NCBI GenBank assembly: GCA_019347575.1
Contig: JAHWKY010000038.1
Span: 1 to 40,362 of the forward strand
Direction of reading: 5' to 3'
Length of the DNA stretch: 40,362 nucleotides
From: Actinomycetota bacterium
GTDB taxonomy: Bacteria; Actinomycetota; Nitriliruptoria; Nitriliruptorales; Nitriliruptoraceae
Position numbers and translations under genes: made by a program. Positions 38,169 through 40,362 of the stretch are shown one piece after another. Numbering within the stretch: the first letter of the stretch is position 1; every line of letters begins with the position of its first letter. Under the pieces are notes generated by a model. The model saw only the letters and a program-made list of their open reading frames with translations. It had not been told where the DNA came from and ran no database searches.

Positions 38169-40362
38169 ATGGGTCGGGGTGGGCTGCCGTTCGTGGGACG
38201 CGAGGCCGAGCTCGCGGTCGCGCTCGACGTCGTGGACCGGGTCGCGGCGGCGACGGGGCAGGCGCTGGTCATCGAGGGCGAGGCCGGGATCGGCAAGACC
38301 CGGATGGTCGACGAGTTGCTGCGTACGGTCCGGCAGCGGGGCTGGCAGCTGGTCCGCGGGGCGGCTCGCCCGTTGGAGACGGAGATGGCGTTCGCGCCGT
38401 GGGTGGACGCACTCGGCCTCCATCCCGACGCCCCGGAGGAGCGCCGTGCCGCGATCGCGCGGCTGATGCTCGGGGACCCGGACAGTCCCGGATCGGCCGG
38501 TCCCGAGATGGGCACGGGCACCTCGCGGCAGGCACAGCTCGTCCAGGCGATCATCGACGTGATCGTCGACCGCTGCGATGCGGGACCGGTGGTGCTGGCC
38601 CTCGAGGACGTCCACTGGATCGACGGTCCCAGCCTCGCCGTGGTCGACCGGCTCGCACGGCGCCTGGCGCACCTCCCGCTGCTGGTGATCCTGAGCGCTC
38701 GCCCGTACCCGCGCAGCCCGGAGCTGCACGGCGTGCTGGACCGTCTGACGACGAGCGGAGCGGGGCACCTGCCGCTCGCTGGACTACCCGACGGGGCCAC
38801 CGCACGGCTCGCCGCCGCCGTCCTGCGGCAGGAGCCGGGACCCACGGTCCTGGCGGCGCTCAACGCCGCCGCGGGCAACCCCCTGTTCGTCGCTGAGCTG
38901 CTCGCCGCCCTGCGCGAGGATGGGGCGTTCGAGCCGCGCGACGGGGTGGTCGAGCTGCACACCGCCCGGTTGCCACCGTCGCTACGACTGACCCTCCTGC
39001 GACGTCTGAGCGTCCTCCCCGAGGACACCGTCGAGCTGCTCCGCCTGGCCGCCGTGCTCGGGACCGCGTTCGCACCCGACGCACTCGCGGTCGTGGCTCG
39101 CCGTCCCGAGGTCGACGTCGTGCGCGATCTGGAACCCGCCCGGCGAGCGGGTCTACTCGACAGTGGCGACCATGGGCTGACGTTCCACCACGACCTCATC
39201 CGTGACGCCGTGTACGAGGACCTGCCTGGGGCCGCGCGCCAGGTCCTGCACGGAGCTGCCGCGCAGGCGCTCGCGGACGCGGGGTACCCGCCGGAGGTCA
39301 CGGCTCCGCACCTGCTCCGTGGAACGCTCGAGGCGGACGAGAGGACGCTGACGGATCTCCGAGCGGTGGCTTCGGCGCTCGGGGTCCGGGCTCCCGATCT
39401 GGCCGTCCAGCTGCTCGAACGTGCCGTCGAGCTGGCGGATCGCGGTAGCCGTGACGAGCTGCGGGTGGAGCTGGCCAGGGCCATGGGGTGGGCGCACCGC
39501 CCCCGCGATGCGGCCGCCTTGGCGGACGAACTGCTGGAGCGCCTGGATCGGGGTCCGCTGCGCCGTACCGCGCTGTTGATCCGGGTCTCGCAGGCGCAGT
39601 TCCTCGGCGGGTTCGAGCGGTACGGCGAGCGGCTCGAGGCCGCCGCGACCGAGCCCGACGCGTCGCCCGGCGAGCGCGCCCGCCTGCTCGCCCTCGCGAC
39701 CGCGGCCTGCGTCGACGGCGGCGACCCGGAACGCGCGGAGGCGGTCGGGAGGCGCGCGACCGACGCAGCCCGGCATGCGGCCGATGATATCGCGCTCTGC
39801 GCGGCGCTGGTCTCGATGGCGGTCGCCGCCCTGGCGTCCATGGACGACGGGCACGGGCGTCACGTCCCGGCCGAGGCCGGCGGCCTCGCCATCAGCCGCG
39901 CGCGCGAGGCCGTCGACGTCGCCCGACGCAGTGACGATCCCGAGCTGCCGCTCGTCGTCGCGCCCGCAGTGACCTTGGCGATGACCCTGGGGACCTTCCC
40001 GCAGCACCGCGGGGAGGCGATCGAGCTCAGCCAGGGCGGACTCGTCGACGCTGAGCAGCGGGGCCTGCCGGCCTTCGCCGCCACGTACCACATGACTCTC
40101 GGCGTGAACCTCTACCGGGCCGGTCGCTGGGACGAGGCGACCACCGAGCTCGAGAGCGCCGTCGAGCGTTGCCTCGAGCTGGACACGACGGGACCGTTGG
40201 TCGACATCTCGTGTCGCCTCGCCCGCATCGCGGTGCGCCGGGACGATCTCGCCGGGGCGGAGCGGTGGATCGCCCGGGCGGAGGCCGCCCAGGGCCCGGC
40301 CCCATCGACCGCGTACGCGGTGTTCGCGGTCCTCGCCCGGGCGACACTGTTGGAGGCGACCG
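38169..40362 (+). CDS. LAL/LuxR-type AAA ATPase transcriptional regulator, 5' part
   Basis: The frame is open from ATG 38169 to the window edge, giving 731 residues so far. It starts LPFVGREAELAVALDVVDRV, then Walker A VIEGEAGIGKTRMVDELL near residues 35-52, Walker B VLALEDVHWIDGPSLAVVD near residue 140, GNPLFVAELLAAL, and FHHDLIRDAVYEDLP, the standard order of the large ATP-binding (LAL) regulators and signal-transduction ATPases. From about residue 390 on it is helical and Ala/Leu/Arg-rich, consistent with TPR-like repeats. Family members are usually 900-1100 residues with a C-terminal LuxR helix-turn-helix or an N-terminal cyclase/kinase; the end is outside the window, so DNA binding is not proven. 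The context (leaderless start, beyond the tRNA junction) suggests core chromosome. Confidence 0.8.
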   Translation, partial: MGRGGLPFVGREAELAVALDVVDRVAAATGQALVIEGEAGIGKTRMVDELLRTVRQRGWQLVRGAARPLETEMAFAPWVDALGLHPDAPEERRAAIARLMLGDPDSPGSAGPEMGTGTSRQAQLVQAIIDVIVDRCDAGPVVLALEDVHWIDGPSLAVVDRLARRLAHLPLLVILSARPYPRSPELHGVLDRLTTSGAGHLPLAGLPDGATARLAAAVLRQEPGPTVLAALNAAAGNPLFVAELLAALREDGAFEPRDGVVELHTARLPPSLRLTLLRRLSVLPEDTVELLRLAAVLGTAFAPDALAVVARRPEVDVVRDLEPARRAGLLDSGDHGLTFHHDLIRDAVYEDLPGAARQVLHGAAAQALADAGYPPEVTAPHLLRGTLEADERTLTDLRAVASALGVRAPDLAVQLLERAVELADRGSRDELRVELARAMGWAHRPRDAAALADELLERLDRGPLRRTALLIRVSQAQFLGGFERYGERLEAAATEPDASPGERARLLALATAACVDGGDPERAEAVGRRATDAARHAADDIALCAALVSMAVAALASMDDGHGRHVPAEAGGLAISRAREAVDVARRSDDPELPLVVAPAVTLAMTLGTFPQHRGEAIELSQGGLVDAEQRGLPAFAATYHMTLGVNLYRAGRWDEATTELESAVERCLELDTTGPLVDISCRLARIAVRRDDLAGAERWIARAEAAQGPAPSTAYAVFAVLARATLLEAT

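Noticed and set aside
38108-38896. A 262-residue + strand frame starting at ATG 38108
   Set aside because: It lies in the wrong frame over the LAL regulator; its sequence is Arg/Gly/Pro-rich without motifs.
37706-39841. A 711-residue minus-strand open frame rich in Ser and Arg
   Set aside because: It is the antisense shadow of the LAL regulator; composition is extreme, with no recognisable domain, while the + strand frame has clear Walker A and B motifs.
1-40362. CRISPR arrays, insertion sequences, transposases, integrases, rRNA
   Set aside because: I looked for spaced palindromic repeats, DDE/tyrosine recombinase motifs and rRNA blocks and found none in the window.

Overview
The window is high-GC bacterial DNA with GTG/TTG starts, 4-base stop/start overlaps, GC-rich third codon positions and a probable leaderless gene. 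This suggests an actinobacterium (Actinomycetota), perhaps a deep-branching lineage such as Nitriliruptoria or Acidimicrobiia. The lineage is inference; no 16S or other marker gene is present.

Region A (1-17.5 kb) is a catabolic locus. It starts with the end of an MFS transporter and an FMN-dependent 2-hydroxy-acid oxidase/dehydrogenase. A near-consensus promoter (1412-1440) then precedes a branched-chain-type (Liv) ABC importer (two permeases, two ATPases), a duplicated EthD-domain protein, a HyuA/HyuB pair (hydantoinase/oxoprolinase family) and the importer's lipoprotein binding protein, closed by a strong hairpin (10499-10531). Next come a class III CoA-transferase, a fused alpha+beta thiamine-diphosphate E1 with no E2 or E3, a FadR-type GntR regulator, a second CoA-transferase, a convergent ketopantoate-reductase-like gene and an SDR. 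Together they look like uptake, ATP-dependent ring or amide opening, CoA activation and oxidation of an unknown organic acid or heterocycle.

Region B (17.65-36.63 kb) is an uninterrupted 13-gene + strand operon in which every neighbouring pair overlaps by 4 to 20 bases. It encodes a glycosidase-glycosyltransferase (GT) fusion, an MsbA-type ABC exporter with a C-terminal helix-hairpin-helix tail, two giant multi-domain GTs, two unlike sulfotransferases, a secreted TIM-barrel hydrolase, three further paralogous GT-like proteins, a methyltransferase, an APH-fold kinase with an altered catalytic loop and a YdjC/ChbG-type deacetylase. I read it as a dedicated assembly line for an exported, probably sulfated and methylated glycan or glycolipid. 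This is the best candidate in the window for an undescribed system.

Region C (36.7-38.1 kb) has the marks of a mobile-element boundary. It holds a toxin-antitoxin-like pair whose toxin frame is broken at a G6 run, then the 3' part of a tRNA-Gly(GCC) gene without its 5' half, a hairpin, a tandem 10-bp direct repeat, a short GC3-rich ORF and a perfect palindrome. Region D (38.17 kb to the end) is the start of a large LAL/LuxR-type AAA regulator with a probable leaderless promoter, cut by the window edge.
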